Source: Bacillus sp. FJAT-27445
GTDB lineage: Bacteria; Bacillota; Bacilli; Bacillales; Cytobacillaceae
NCBI RefSeq assembly: GCF_001510665.1
Contig: NZ_LMTI01000005.1
Span: 418,583 to 482,582 of the forward strand
Direction: 5' to 3'
DNA: 64,000 nt
Below the pieces are notes generated by a model. The model was not told the origin of the DNA. It saw nothing but the letters and a program-made list of their open reading frames with translations, and did no database searches. A program made the position numbers and the translations under genes. The stretch's first letter is position 1, and each line of letters starts with the position of its first letter. Below are positions 32,381 to 41,232 of this stretch, in pieces.

Positions 32381-33148
32381 ATGGAACTATTAATTAAGGG
32401 AATTGTAACCAATCTGGGATTACCAGGAGTAATTATCTCCATAATTTTTATTGGTATAAAAATGAAACCTGTGACTCTTATTTCTTCAAGTCAAATAGAA
32501 ATGAAATTATCTACGAAAGATAAAAGATTTTATATTAGAGCAATAAGAATTTTTTCAGAGATTGTCTTTTATACATTATTTATGTTATTTATTTCTCTTC
32601 AATTTTATTCAATGAATATTACTTATTACCCGCTTTTAACATATATCCTGATAGGCATAAATACAGTAATATTTTTATGTATGATTGCTTTTGACTTAAA
32701 AGGGATAACCTTATTTGATTTAGTTATGAAGTTTAGTGTTAAATGGAAAATTGGTTTTTTTCTTATATTTTTTATTCATTTCCTTAACTATTTCTTCATC
32801 AGTTCTTATTACTTTGGTACTCAATTTTTTTCAGATATATATAAAGAAACGATGGCAATTGAAGAAAAAATAGCTGCTATTTTGGTTTTGATTATTTTGT
32901 ACTTTGTTACAAACGTCATATTTTATTTTTCTATTATAAAATACTCCTATGGATTTTTAGGGTTTAAAAATAATGGGTTTAATAACGTAACTATTTCAAT
33001 CGAAAATGAGACTTGGTATATATTTCACCCAATAGAAAACGAATTGTTCTTATTAGGAGATAATAGTGTTTTAAATGACTGCACTAAATTTAAATTTATT
33101 GAGAAAACAGAATTGTTAAAGAAACAGATAGTACTTAAAAATGAATGA
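32381..33148 (+). CDS. Uncharacterised AT-rich membrane protein
   Basis: 255 residues. Hydrophobic segments at about 5-27, 57-80, 83-105, 125-145 and 165-190 suggest five membrane helices, followed by a soluble C-terminal domain of about 60 residues (NVTISIENETWYIFHPIENE, LFLLGDNSVLNDC). The DNA is markedly richer in A+T than the neighbouring RND gene, suggesting transfer. ATG 32381 follows GGGAAAGGGATAA, and TGGTATAAT at 32317-32325 is a likely extended -10 box. No family is recognised; similar domain plans occur in abortive-infection and effector-anchoring proteins, but nothing here proves it. Confidence 0.65.
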   Translation: MELLIKGIVTNLGLPGVIISIIFIGIKMKPVTLISSSQIEMKLSTKDKRFYIRAIRIFSEIVFYTLFMLFISLQFYSMNITYYPLLTYILIGINTVIFLCMIAFDLKGITLFDLVMKFSVKWKIGFFLIFFIHFLNYFFISSYYFGTQFFSDIYKETMAIEEKIAAILVLIILYFVTNVIFYFSIIKYSYGFLGFKNNGFNNVTISIENETWYIFHPIENELFLLGDNSVLNDCTKFKFIEKTELLKKQIVLKNE

Positions 33149-33168
33149 ACTAATTTAATGTTATGTTT

Positions 33169-33199
33169 AAAATATCAGGGCTAAAGCCTTGATATTTTT
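33169..33199 (+). terminator. Terminator after the AT-rich membrane-protein gene
   Basis: AAATATCAGG and CCTTGATATTT (33169-33197) are complementary around a short loop, with a T run. Confidence 0.75.
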
Positions 33200-33323
33200 C
33201 TCTATAAAACTCCATACTAATCCATAATACATACAATTCACTAGATTACTAGTATCTGTACTCAAGCATCCGAATATTATTCTTCACACCGGGTGATTTT
33301 AGCTCAAAAACAATAAAAAAACT

Positions 33324-33402
33324 CCTGCCACTGAAAGTAAAAAACATTAGTAGATATTTCAAAACCTCAAACGGTGAAATGTTTTCCACTTTCAGTGGCA
33401 GG
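33324..33402. repeat. 25-bp imperfect inverted repeat, possible MITE or IS relic
   Basis: 33324-33348 (CCTGCCACTGAAAGT and on) and 33378-33402 (ending ACTTTCAGTGGCAGG) are inverse copies with two mismatches and a 29-base centre. On the minus strand the region codes through a short open frame (33249-33500) with no recognised product. The structure could be a fold-back element or the remains of an insertion-sequence end. Confidence 0.5.
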
Positions 33403-33581
33403 GACATCCCAAACAGAGAAATGGGGTGGATTTTAATCAAATTGATAATGAATTGAAGAATTTTGTAACTTCGGGTTAAGAGTACTTGATGTGATTCCAA
33501 TAGTATAAAATTCAGGATATTGCGTCCCCCGAAAAAAACTGTTGATAGATTTTTTTGGTGAATATTTTATTGTAGGATCAT

Positions 33582-33919
33582 TTAATAAATCTCGATATAC
33601 CCCTTATCCTGTTATAATACCCTAGCCAATCCTCAAACATCTTGGCAGAATCTCCATACCCAGCCGCTTCAGCCGCTCTACCATCCAATCAAACTCCTCC
33701 TCGTCCACCAAAAACGTTACATGCATATACGGATCCCGAATCTCATTCCGCGGAACATCCTTCTCCACATACAGAGCTAAGCCACAAACACACTAGGTTG
33801 AAATACGATGTGCTCCGCACCTTACCAGTAGCATCGCCCCCAGAGAATTCCTGTAGAAAGCCGGCCCGCTCCAAATCACTCACCGAAAACAAAAAATGAT
33901 TCAACCTCTTAACAGCCAA
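33582..33919 (-). pseudogene. fosB relic 2
   Basis: Aligned along its length with fosB at 27031-27450: same stop region, the GVEILP-equivalent block, the EIRVSYTHV-equivalent block and the start region (TTG followed by GCTGTTAAG). It is about 80 bases shorter, lacking the DRLEYY-to-YFVDP part, and has several frame disruptions. Confidence 0.88.
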
Positions 33920-34109
33920 ACCCCTCCACCCCCTCTTAGGAAAAAAGCCAGCTATGCACCGACTGAAAGCAAATGAAAAGAGTCTGCACGAAAACGCTAG
34001 ATTTCTTAACAGAATTCACAAAGTTTTCTTGAACTAATACGATTTTTTTGATTAAAAAAGGAAATTAACAACTTTTGTAGAAATCATGATAAAAATAATA
34101 AGTTAAAGG

Positions 34110-35879
34110 GTGTCGGTAAGAGTGTATCAAAAAATTCTTGAAGAAATTGCTCAGGAATATTATCAGCAAAATTTTCCCAATGCTGGCCAGCGGTTTGTTG
34201 CTTGGTACTTAAGGAATGTACATTTACGTGATCGATTAGAAACAAAAGATGATATAACAGATGGCACTGATGATAAGCAAATTGATGCGGTAATCATTGA
34301 TGACGAAAAATCAACGGTATTTATTGTACAAGGAAAATTTTTAGGTGGAAATTCAGTAGATGCTGAACCATTAAGAGAGGTTTTGTCGTCTTGGTTACAA
34401 CTTAGAAATCTAGTGAGATTACAAGAAGTGGCTAATCAACGCTTAAAAAGAAAGTTATCAGAAGTTGCCTTAGCTTTAGAAGATGGCTACGAGGTCGCAT
34501 TTGAACTAGTTGTAACTGGTGAATTAACTCAATCAGCTAAAAATGATCTTGCAATATTTCAGGAGCAATTAGCTCAAATTTCCGAAAATGAAGATATTAG
34601 TTTTACAATAACTTTAGTTGATAGCGATGAACTAAGAAGAAGGTATGATTTAGCATTAGAAATAGAAAATCCCGTTATAAATCATGTCATGGATATAACG
34701 AATACAAATCATATGGAAGTAACAATTGCAGGTACACAAGTAGTTATTGCAACGGTACCACTTAAAGAATGTATTAAAATTCCTGGAATTAAGGACGGTA
34801 CCCTTTTTCAAAAAAACGTGAGACAGAGCTTAGGTTTAAGCAATCGTGTGAATAAGGGAATAAGGAATACAATATATAGCGATAAACATAGAGATTTTTT
34901 CTTTTTTCACAATGGTATTACAGCTATATGTAATAAGCTAGAGGTAGAAGAAGGGAAACTAAAATTAAAAGGATTGAGTGTCGTAAATGGTTGTCAATCT
35001 CTAAATACGATCTTAAGTTGTAGTGAACAAGTGAAGAAAATAGAAGACACCTCAGTTTTATTTAGGTTTTATGAAATACCTCAACGAGACAGAGCAGATA
35101 GAATTAGTGTTAATACAAATTCTCAAAGCTCAGTAAAACCAAGAGACCTTAGAAGCAATGACAAGAGGGTGCTTAACCTAAAAAAGATGTTCGAACAAAT
35201 GTATACGAATGGTTATTTTATTACTAAACGTGGAGAGGTAGCACCAGCTGATAAGGATAAGAAATTTATTATAGACCTTTCCGATCTTGGAAAGTATTTA
35301 ATAGCTTGGCATTCTCAACGTCCAAATATCTCATATAGTGAAACTAAAATCTTTGATAAATATTTTGAACAATTATTTAAACGTGATTATAAACCCGAAA
35401 ATGCTCAAGCATTAAATGAGTGGATGTCCAGTATATTAAAGGTTTGGAATAACAATAATCCATTGGGTTTAAATGAAACATTATTAGCTATGAAAGCCTA
35501 TGCTCCATATCATCATCTATATGCAATTTCAATGTGTTTTTCTATTATGAATAGTCAACCCGACCGTGTTCCAAATCCTTCAACAAGTCTCCAAAATGCA
35601 AAAGAAAAAAATATGATAGAAGAAATTATTCGAATTAGTGGTGTTAGTTTAAATATGGCTCTAGAAGCTGCTGCTAATGAGCCACAACCACAAAACAGGG
35701 TATTTAGCCCACAAAACTGGATTAAAACAAAAGCATGCTTAGCGGGTATAAGTACCGCAATAAGACACTACTTTAATATGCTTCCGATGATGCCGGGGGG
35801 TACTGAGATAAAAAATAAGTTAAATGATACTCTAGAATTAGATGCTGAGAATTTTGAATATAGATGGGCAGCTGATTAA
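34110..35879 (+). CDS. AIPR-family protein (abortive infection phage resistance)
   Basis: 589 residues. Residues 30-85 contain DGTDDKQIDAVIIDDEKSTV followed by FIVQGKF: a D...(E/Q)xK arrangement of the PD-(D/E)xK nuclease fold with Gln in place of Glu, as in several AIPR proteins. The hallmarks FFFHNGITAICNK and LSVVNGCQSLNTI at about 265-310 define the AIPR (PF10592) family, found in abortive-infection systems such as AbiN/AIPR and beside restriction-modification genes. GTG 34110 or GTG 34122 could start it. AT-rich DNA unlike the flanking core genes, and fosB relics on both sides, suggest it was acquired. It is a stand-alone gene. Confidence 0.87.
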   Translation: MSVRVYQKILEEIAQEYYQQNFPNAGQRFVAWYLRNVHLRDRLETKDDITDGTDDKQIDAVIIDDEKSTVFIVQGKFLGGNSVDAEPLREVLSSWLQLRNLVRLQEVANQRLKRKLSEVALALEDGYEVAFELVVTGELTQSAKNDLAIFQEQLAQISENEDISFTITLVDSDELRRRYDLALEIENPVINHVMDITNTNHMEVTIAGTQVVIATVPLKECIKIPGIKDGTLFQKNVRQSLGLSNRVNKGIRNTIYSDKHRDFFFFHNGITAICNKLEVEEGKLKLKGLSVVNGCQSLNTILSCSEQVKKIEDTSVLFRFYEIPQRDRADRISVNTNSQSSVKPRDLRSNDKRVLNLKKMFEQMYTNGYFITKRGEVAPADKDKKFIIDLSDLGKYLIAWHSQRPNISYSETKIFDKYFEQLFKRDYKPENAQALNEWMSSILKVWNNNNPLGLNETLLAMKAYAPYHHLYAISMCFSIMNSQPDRVPNPSTSLQNAKEKNMIEEIIRISGVSLNMALEAAANEPQPQNRVFSPQNWIKTKACLAGISTAIRHYFNMLPMMPGGTEIKNKLNDTLELDAENFEYRWAAD

Positions 35880-36177
35880 CAAATTTTACTTACTTGAGTA
35901 ACGAATTGCACATAATGGCAATAAAAGTTACGGAAAATATTTGATAGGAATGTGGTTTACCGATATTCCAGGAATATGGGGAGAGTATTTGTTAATTGGA
36001 TGAACCTTATGGGTAGCATCTGAAATGTGATTAAAAGTAAATCATGTTTCAAGGGTGTACGGATTGTAAGGATTTTGTTGAAGTTTAATGTGTGGAACCG
36101 CAAGAATTTGTTATTAACTTGCGGTTCTAAGGTTTTTATATGATCGATTTTAAGATAACTTCTCTATTTCAACTTAT
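35880..36177. other. No gene recognised
   Basis: GTGTGGAACCGCAAG (36090-36104) and CTTGCGGTTC (36117-36126) form a hairpin followed by TTTTTATATG, a likely terminator for the AIPR gene. The rest shows nothing. Confidence 0.55.
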
Positions 36178-36590
36178 TTAATAATACTCTTTATGTCCCT
36201 TATCCTCCCGGTAATACGCGAGCCAATCATTCAGCGACCCGGTATGGAACTTAAAAACAATGCCTATTCGGATCCACAAAATACAGGAACCGCTCATCCC
36301 GCTCTCGGCCTGGAAGGGTCTCCACCCAGCCTCAGTCCTCAACATCTCCTTCAAACTCCGCCTCATCGACCGAAAACGCCACATGCGTATTCGAATCCCG
36401 AATATCATTTCGTGGAACATCCTTCTGCACTCTCACATTCCACCCGAGCCACATACCCGCCAGGTCGAAATACGCCGTATCCTCTTTACCAGCATCCTGG
36501 CCCGATTACATCCCGACAAAATGCAACCGATCGCTCAAATCACTCACCGAAAAAAGAAAATGATTCAACCTTTTATCACAAAACTTCTTA
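36178..36590 (-). pseudogene. fosB relic 3
   Basis: Near full length but broken: the last 40 codons read LWIRIGIVFKFHTGSLNDWL and AYYREDKGHKEYY, clearly FosB, while the middle (around 36300-36440) is frameshifted. The 5' part matches the start of fosB near 36560-36590. Same strand as the other copies. Confidence 0.9.
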
Positions 36591-36821
36591 ACCCCCTCTT
36601 AAACCAATGATTCATCTGAAAACCAGCAATCAACATCAGCAGACAAAAAGTAGACGAAAAATGTCATATTAATTACGGTAAATGTCGACCGAAAAAACTT
36701 TCTAGATAGGATGCTTCGTTCTACAATAAGAACTACTTGCTAATAAATTATACTAATACCAAATAACATACTTGTGAATTTATAGAGAATAACCTATTTA
36801 CGTAAAGGAGGAGGAATTTTC
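36591..36821. other. No gene; AT-rich leader
   Basis: Contains the leader of the next gene, with AAAGGAGGAGGA just before its GTG start. No clear promoter. Confidence 0.4.
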
Positions 36822-37619
36822 GTGATTAAAAATAAAAAATTTTCAGGCTCTTGTATCGACATGTTTACTGGAGTTGCTGGTATTTTATTAGGTCTATCAA
36901 AAAAAGAATTAAATATTGAGTTCTCATTGAGTAATCAGGAAAGAAGACAACTTGAATGTGATACCCTACAGTATTATAAAAGAGAAATTGTCTTATTAAT
37001 TCCACCAAGGGGAACCGAACAGACTACTATAATATTAAAAAAAATGAAGGGAAGGCACATAAATAAAAAAAATTTATTAATGAGCCAAACTGTAAATAAA
37101 ATAATCGAGAATGAGGTTTTTCCAATCTTGTTTCAAGGAAAGGAGTATAAATATATAGATACAAGTATCAAGGGCGATTCAAATTGTTTCGAGGAGACAT
37201 TGGATGGCCATCTTTCGGTGGATTATATCATTGAAGAAAAAGATACTAGAGATGAATTTAATGGTTTTGATAAAAAACTTGTCCAAGTTCGTGGTTTGAG
37301 GAAAAGTGGTTCAGTGACTATATCCATTGAATATCCTAACAAACAGCCATGTGAATTCTATAATTTATCCCATTTATCATGGTTTATATGGGCGTTTTAC
37401 AACGAAGAAAAGAATATTTTAACAGACTGGGTTGCTATAGAAAATCCGAGTAAAATTCGAGAACTAATAAGATGTAAAAAAATAAAAGCAGAAAAGAAAG
37501 TAAATTATAAGACTAAACAAAAATATTATGAAATTACCCTTGAAGAGTTGGAAAGGAATAATTTGATTACTTATAGAAAAAATTGGTTTTTTAATAATAA
37601 ACCTTCATGTATAGCTTAA
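36822..37619 (+). CDS. Uncharacterised AT-rich protein, possibly nuclease-like
   Basis: 265 residues from GTG 36822 behind a very strong AAAGGAGGAGG site. The N-terminal 130 residues are basic and not recognised. A segment DGHLSVDYIIEEKD followed 15-20 residues later by KKLVQVRGLRKSG gives a D...(E/Q)xR pattern that weakly resembles the PD-(D/E)xK fold; it is followed by FYNLSHLSWFIWAFYNEEKN and TDWVAIENPSKIRELI. A restriction-like or DNA-binding role is only a guess. AT content and position between fosB relics and near an AIPR gene fit an acquired defence or accessory gene. Confidence 0.55.
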   Translation: MIKNKKFSGSCIDMFTGVAGILLGLSKKELNIEFSLSNQERRQLECDTLQYYKREIVLLIPPRGTEQTTIILKKMKGRHINKKNLLMSQTVNKIIENEVFPILFQGKEYKYIDTSIKGDSNCFEETLDGHLSVDYIIEEKDTRDEFNGFDKKLVQVRGLRKSGSVTISIEYPNKQPCEFYNLSHLSWFIWAFYNEEKNILTDWVAIENPSKIRELIRCKKIKAEKKVNYKTKQKYYEITLEELERNNLITYRKNWFFNNKPSCIA

Positions 37620-37759
37620 ATATACAATGTAATTTTAATTATATTAAAATTAGTAAAGGTCTATTAATAAGGGGCAAGTTGAAGTTAAATTGAGTACAGT
37701 CATTTTTATATTAGATTTACACAGTATCAAATATATCTATTTTTCTAAGGGGAGAATCT

Positions 37760-38143
37760 ATGGAAAGTCTGTACGGAATTAAAGTAGTATGGGCAAATTG
37801 GCAGCGTTTTGATGAAAACTATTGGAAAAAAAGGATTCATTTTAGTAGAGAAGACAGGGGAAAATATACCTTTGTAGTTGATAAATCAAAGTTACTGTTA
37901 TATATAGGCAGTCCTGAAAAAGTTATTGTTGGGTATTATATTACCGAAGGGGACTGGTTTTATGACGCTACAAATCCAGACCATCCTTATGCTATTCCTG
38001 TTAATTTTACTGAAGGCAAGAATCCAATAAATTTAGAGTTATTAAACCAAGACTTCTTTAAGAACTTCCCCGAACAAGGGCGTGGATATTATCCTTTAAA
38101 AAAAGAAACTTACAATAACTTGGAAAAAATTCTAATGGGATAA
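37760..38143 (+). CDS. Uncharacterised protein, possible PUA/EVE-like fold
   Basis: 127 residues from ATG 37760 behind AAGGGGAGAAT. The order WANWQRFDENYWKK, KSKLLLYIGSPEKVIVGYYI, WFYDATNPDHPYAIPVNF, YYPLKKETYNNL suggests a small beta-barrel such as the PUA/EVE/ASCH group, which bind modified bases in RNA or DNA and often accompany restriction or defence genes. This is a fold-level impression only. It lies 140 bases after the preceding gene and ends at a clear terminator. Confidence 0.5.
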   Translation: MESLYGIKVVWANWQRFDENYWKKRIHFSREDRGKYTFVVDKSKLLLYIGSPEKVIVGYYITEGDWFYDATNPDHPYAIPVNFTEGKNPINLELLNQDFFKNFPEQGRGYYPLKKETYNNLEKILMG

Positions 38144-38166
38144 CTCCATCAACTTTAATAATTTTG

Positions 38167-38200
38167 AAGCAAGGCCAATATGGAATATGGCCTTGCTTTT
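38167..38200 (+). terminator. Terminator
   Basis: AAGCAAGGCCA (38167-38177) pairs with TGGCCTTGCTT (38188-38198), followed by TT. Confidence 0.8.
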
Positions 38201-38202
38201 AC

Positions 38203-38458
38203 AGTATGAAACTCAAACTTTTGTTCAACCGGGAATCATAAAATACACCAATGTGGATTTAGTTAATCTCGATCCATCCTTGGAAGTATCTTTTCATTCT
38301 GCGACAGCCACATTCCTTCCAGGTCGAAATACTATATACTCCGCCCCTTCACCAGCAGTCTAGCCCCCAGCGCATCTCGATAGAAAGCTACCGATCGCTC
38401 CAAATCACTAACCGAAAACAAAAAATGATTCAATCCCTTAATTGCCAAACACATCAAC
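38203..38458 (-). pseudogene. fosB relic 4
   Basis: Covers the fosB start region (near 38430-38458), the GRSTAYFDLAG-equivalent block (near 38300-38345) and the YFVDPDGHKFEF-equivalent block (38205-38250), with an internal deletion of the THVAFSV region and loss of the 3' end, which is replaced by the terminator of the convergent gene. Confidence 0.87.
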
Positions 38459-38469
38459 CCCCTCTTATG

Positions 38470-38500
38470 GAAAAAGCCAGCCGGTTGCCCGGCTGGCGCC
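38470..38500 (-). terminator. Terminator of the DsbA/FrnE-like gene
   Basis: GCCAGCCGG and CCGGCTGGC (38476-38497) form a stem; on the minus strand it is followed by five T residues. Confidence 0.85.
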
Positions 38501-38504
38501 ATTG

Positions 38505-39143
38505 TCAGCAGCCATCAATTCCGCAAGCTTCGCCCGCAGCTGGCGGCTCCTTACCGAGCTCGCGTTCAATATACCGCTCCAGCATCTCCTTCGTATTCAG
38601 CCCTTGAACCCGCTGGTCCCCGATAAAAAACGTTGGAACTGCGGTAATCCTGGCTTCGTCATACGCATTGCGGAGAGCTTCCTTATGTGCCTGTTCGTAT
38701 TTCCTCGTTTCAAACGCCTTCCGAAAAGCTGCCCCATCAAGTCCAACTTTTCCTGCTATCTCTGTCAGCACATCAATATCGCCAATATCGCGGCCATCTA
38801 CAAAGAAAGCAGCCAGCACTGCCTCGGTATACTCGTTTCCTTTCCCATATTCCTTAGCATACAGTGTTCCTTCATGGGCTAGATGTGTATGCGGCTGAGG
38901 ATTCACATCCGGTAAAACTATCTTTACATTAAAACGCTCAGCCATCGGCCAAACTGAACTTTGCCAGGCATTTTGAATATAATCACCCTTAGGGGACAGC
39001 GTCTCATGGGGAAACGGCCGCAACTCAAACGGCATCCATTCCAACTCAACATCCTTGCCCTTAATTGCTTCCTTAAGCGGAGCCTCCGCTATATAGCAGA
39101 ACGGTCAAACAAAATCTGAATACACACGAATTTTTAACGTCAT
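38505..39143 (-). CDS. DsbA/FrnE-like thiol oxidoreductase with in-frame UGA at the first active-site position
   Basis: Read from ATG 39143, with a GGGAGGG site 6 bases before it, the frame is 213 codons and has one interruption: TGA at 39107-39105 in RVYSDFV-TGA-PFCY. The family reads DFVCPFC, so the stop replaces the first catalytic cysteine of CxxC. Downstream the frame is intact: helical insert (EYTEAVLAAFFVDGRDI), cis-Pro loop AVPTFFIGDQRVQG and C-terminal CGIDGC. A hairpin AGCGGA-GGC-TCCGCT begins 14 bases after the TGA. Either selenocysteine (UxxC) is inserted or the gene is a nonsense mutant; from ATG 39044 only the part lacking the active site would be made. The enzyme normally oxidises or isomerises thiols. 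Confidence 0.75.
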
Positions 39144-39326
39144 TTGAATCCCTCCCAAATAGTAAGGTGTTCAATAGTAGTGTAAGCGGAGGGGGAGATG
39201 GTATCCAAATTATCTGCTTTAAAGAGGGAAGCTTACTTTGTGGTATGAATTTTATAAAAGGTATTGACCCTAACTTTGTTTCCTGGTATAGTAATTATTG
39301 TCCTCACCAAAGAGGAAAACAATAAC

Positions 39327-39398
39327 GATCCGATAGTTCAGCGGGAGAATACTACCTTGACAGGGTAGGGGTCGGGGGTTCGAATCCCTCTCGGATCA
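39327..39398 (+). tRNA. tRNA-Val (GAC)
   Basis: A 72-base cloverleaf: acceptor GATCCGA/TCGGATC (7 bp), D stem GTTC/GAAT with one wobble, anticodon stem CTACC/GGTAG with loop TTGACAG (anticodon GAC), 5-base variable loop, T stem GGGGG/CCCTC with loop TTCGAAT, discriminator A. CCA is not encoded. A terminator follows. Its 3' half recurs in decayed form at 60475-60515. Confidence 0.88.
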
Positions 39399-39402
39399 TA
39401 CC

Positions 39403-39434
39403 AAACCTAACATCAGTCGGTGTTAGGTTTTTTT
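39403..39434 (+). terminator. Terminator after tRNA-Val
   Basis: AAACCTAACA (39403-39412) pairs with TGTTAGGTTT (39421-39430), then a T run. Confidence 0.88.
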
Positions 39435-39515
39435 GAGCATATCTGTCTTTTTAATGCATTTAAGCGAACGCATGTTTTGTGATGGATATATACCTTATAA
39501 AGGAGGACTACGGCT

Positions 39516-40086
39516 ATGAAGAGAGTATGGGCATACTACCGTGTCTCTACAAAAAGTCAGGTTCTTCATCATGATGTAACTTTATAAAGAAAAGCATGTT
39601 CAAATTTTGTTTCAAATAAGCCAGAATGGAACATGTGCCGTGAAATTGAAGACTTGGCAATTTCTGGTTTGGATTGTAGAAGGGGAATACAAAGAATCAG
39701 GTGGGGAGCCAAATCTGGAAGGTTCGATGTCCCTCTTGTTTTCATGTTGGACCGCTTAGGTAGAAATCCTACAATACCATCACAGAGAAACAAATAATAG
39801 ATTTGGACAAAGCCATTGCAAATTACTATTTCCATTGCTCAGCTGACACCAAGGAATTACAAAAGCTTTAAACCTACTAAATGAACTTGAAGACCGATAT
39901 TTGGAATTACTAGAGCGGAATAAGGCGATCAATAGAGCTAAAAACGCACTCGCTAGTTTTTCGGAATCGGACATTGCAAAAACTCTTCAAGCCATTTTTC
40001 GAAAAGTGATATTGACCAGGTCTGGCATTGATTACAAACTAAATAGCTATGTTGAATTTCAAGAAAGTATTTTATTACACAAGTAG
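39516..40086 (+). pseudogene. Large serine recombinase, decayed copy 1
   Basis: ATG 39516 behind AAAGGAGG opens MKRVWAYYRVSTKSQ, the resolvase N-terminus with the catalytic serine in RVS. A stop follows after 23 codons. In shifted frames come the conserved blocks ...EIEDLAISGLD and VFMLDRLGRNP, then an abrupt jump to the C-terminal coiled-coil region (ITEKQIIDLDKAIANYY; ELLERNKAINRAKNALASFS) with further frame breaks. The recombinase and zinc-ribbon domains are deleted. The 3' end matches the copy at 60798-61715, including the terminator. Confidence 0.88.
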
Positions 40087-40105
40087 GAAATTAAATATGA
40101 GGGTA

Positions 40106-40153
40106 AAAAAGGATAGGTAGAGCATATTTAAAGTGCTTTATCTATCCTTTTAA
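40106..40153 (+). terminator. Terminator after recombinase copy 1
   Basis: AAAAGGATAGGTAGAGCA and TGCTTTATCTATCCTTTT pair nearly perfectly. The same structure follows copy 2 at 61733-61785. Confidence 0.8.
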
Positions 40154-40245
40154 TATTTTCTTCAATTAGGCACAACAGAAGAAGAATTCATCTTTTTAAA
40201 CTAGTCTTTAGTCCGTTATGGAATTAATGAATAGAATCGTCAAAT

Positions 40246-40297
40246 TTGACATATGACACTGTGTCGCTTATTCTGAAACCATAAGTGACACGGTGTC
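40246..40297 (+). promoter_or_regulatory. Sigma-A promoter with two TetR-type operators
   Basis: TTGACA (40246-40251), a 17-base spacer, and TATTCT (40269-40274). Operator 1 GACACTGTGTC (40255-40265) lies inside the spacer; operator 2 GACACGGTGTC (40287-40297) lies just beyond the start point. Both are palindromes with odd centres, 32 bases apart (about three helical turns), and the TetR gene at 41715 is in the operon they control. Confidence 0.8.
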
Positions 40298-40462
40298 ATA
40301 ACGAGTTAGGAAATTATTATATGTAGGCAGGAAGTCTGGAGAACTTATGGGTAAATTACAATCACAAGGGTATTTATAGAGTACCCGATTCAAAAAAGAG
40401 CACTAGAAGGACCTTAATTTGAAGTAAATGTTGGATGTTGAGTCATATAAAAGGAGAGAAAA

Positions 40463-41215
40463 ATGGTAGCCCAGACACTAGACAATTTAAAGCAAATGAA
40501 ACCTTTAAAAACAGAACTGATGCGATTCATGATGTCCTATAAATTTGCATTGGATGAGATGAATACGAAAATCAATATATTAAAACAGGAATTTAAATAT
40601 ATCCATGATTATAATCCTATTGAGCACGTGACACATCGTGTAAAGTCACCAGAGAGCATTTTAAAAAAGATTCAAAGAAAGGGATATGACCTTTCATTAG
40701 CTTCGATTAAGGAAGGTATTACCGATATTGCGGGGATACGGATTATTTGCTCATTTACTTCTGACATTTACGAAATAAGTAACATGTTGCAAAGGCAAAA
40801 AGATATTAAAGTTATTAAATGTAAGGATTATATTAAAAACCCAAAACCAAATGGTTATCAGAGTCTCCATATGATCTTACAAATTCCAATATTTATGTCC
40901 GATAGAGAAGACCATGTCTATGTGGAAATTCAAATCCGTACGATTGCAATGGATTTTTGGGCAAGCTTGGAACACAAAATTTATTATAAATATAATAAGG
41001 AAATCCCTCAAAAGATAAAGGATGAACTAAAAGAAGCGGCGATTTCTGCAACACAATTGGATAAGAAGATGGAGAAAATTCATAAAGAAGTCAATGAAAT
41101 TAAGGAACTAGATAATGATGAAGAGAATCTGCAGGAATTATTAATCAACAATGAAAGGTTTCATGTTCCAGATGATTTTTTAATACCAATTAAAAGAGCT
41201 TATTATGATTCATAG
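40463..41215 (+). CDS. relP: Small alarmone synthetase (RelP/YwaC family)
   Basis: 250 residues. The (p)ppGpp synthetase domain is complete: RVKSPESILKKIQRKGY, ITDIAGIRIICSF, KDYIKNPKPNGYQSLHMIL (the SYNTH motif with the catalytic region), then VEIQIRTIAMDFWASLEHKIYYK. There is no HD hydrolase, TGS or ACT domain. Layout and wording match Bacillus YwaC (RelP) more than YjbM (RelQ). It transfers pyrophosphate from ATP to GTP or GDP. The C-terminal 40 residues extend past the usual end. ATG 40463 follows AAAGGAGAG. First gene of a four-gene operon with DUF5392, TetR and cardiolipin synthase. Confidence 0.9.
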   Translation: MVAQTLDNLKQMKPLKTELMRFMMSYKFALDEMNTKINILKQEFKYIHDYNPIEHVTHRVKSPESILKKIQRKGYDLSLASIKEGITDIAGIRIICSFTSDIYEISNMLQRQKDIKVIKCKDYIKNPKPNGYQSLHMILQIPIFMSDREDHVYVEIQIRTIAMDFWASLEHKIYYKYNKEIPQKIKDELKEAAISATQLDKKMEKIHKEVNEIKELDNDEENLQELLINNERFHVPDDFLIPIKRAYYDS

Positions 41216-41232
41216 CAAAGAGGAGAGATATT

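Noticed and set aside
39105-39107. Treating the TGA simply as the end of a short upstream peptide
   Set aside because: The frame resumes directly with the conserved PFC and the rest of the family, so the TGA lies inside one gene.
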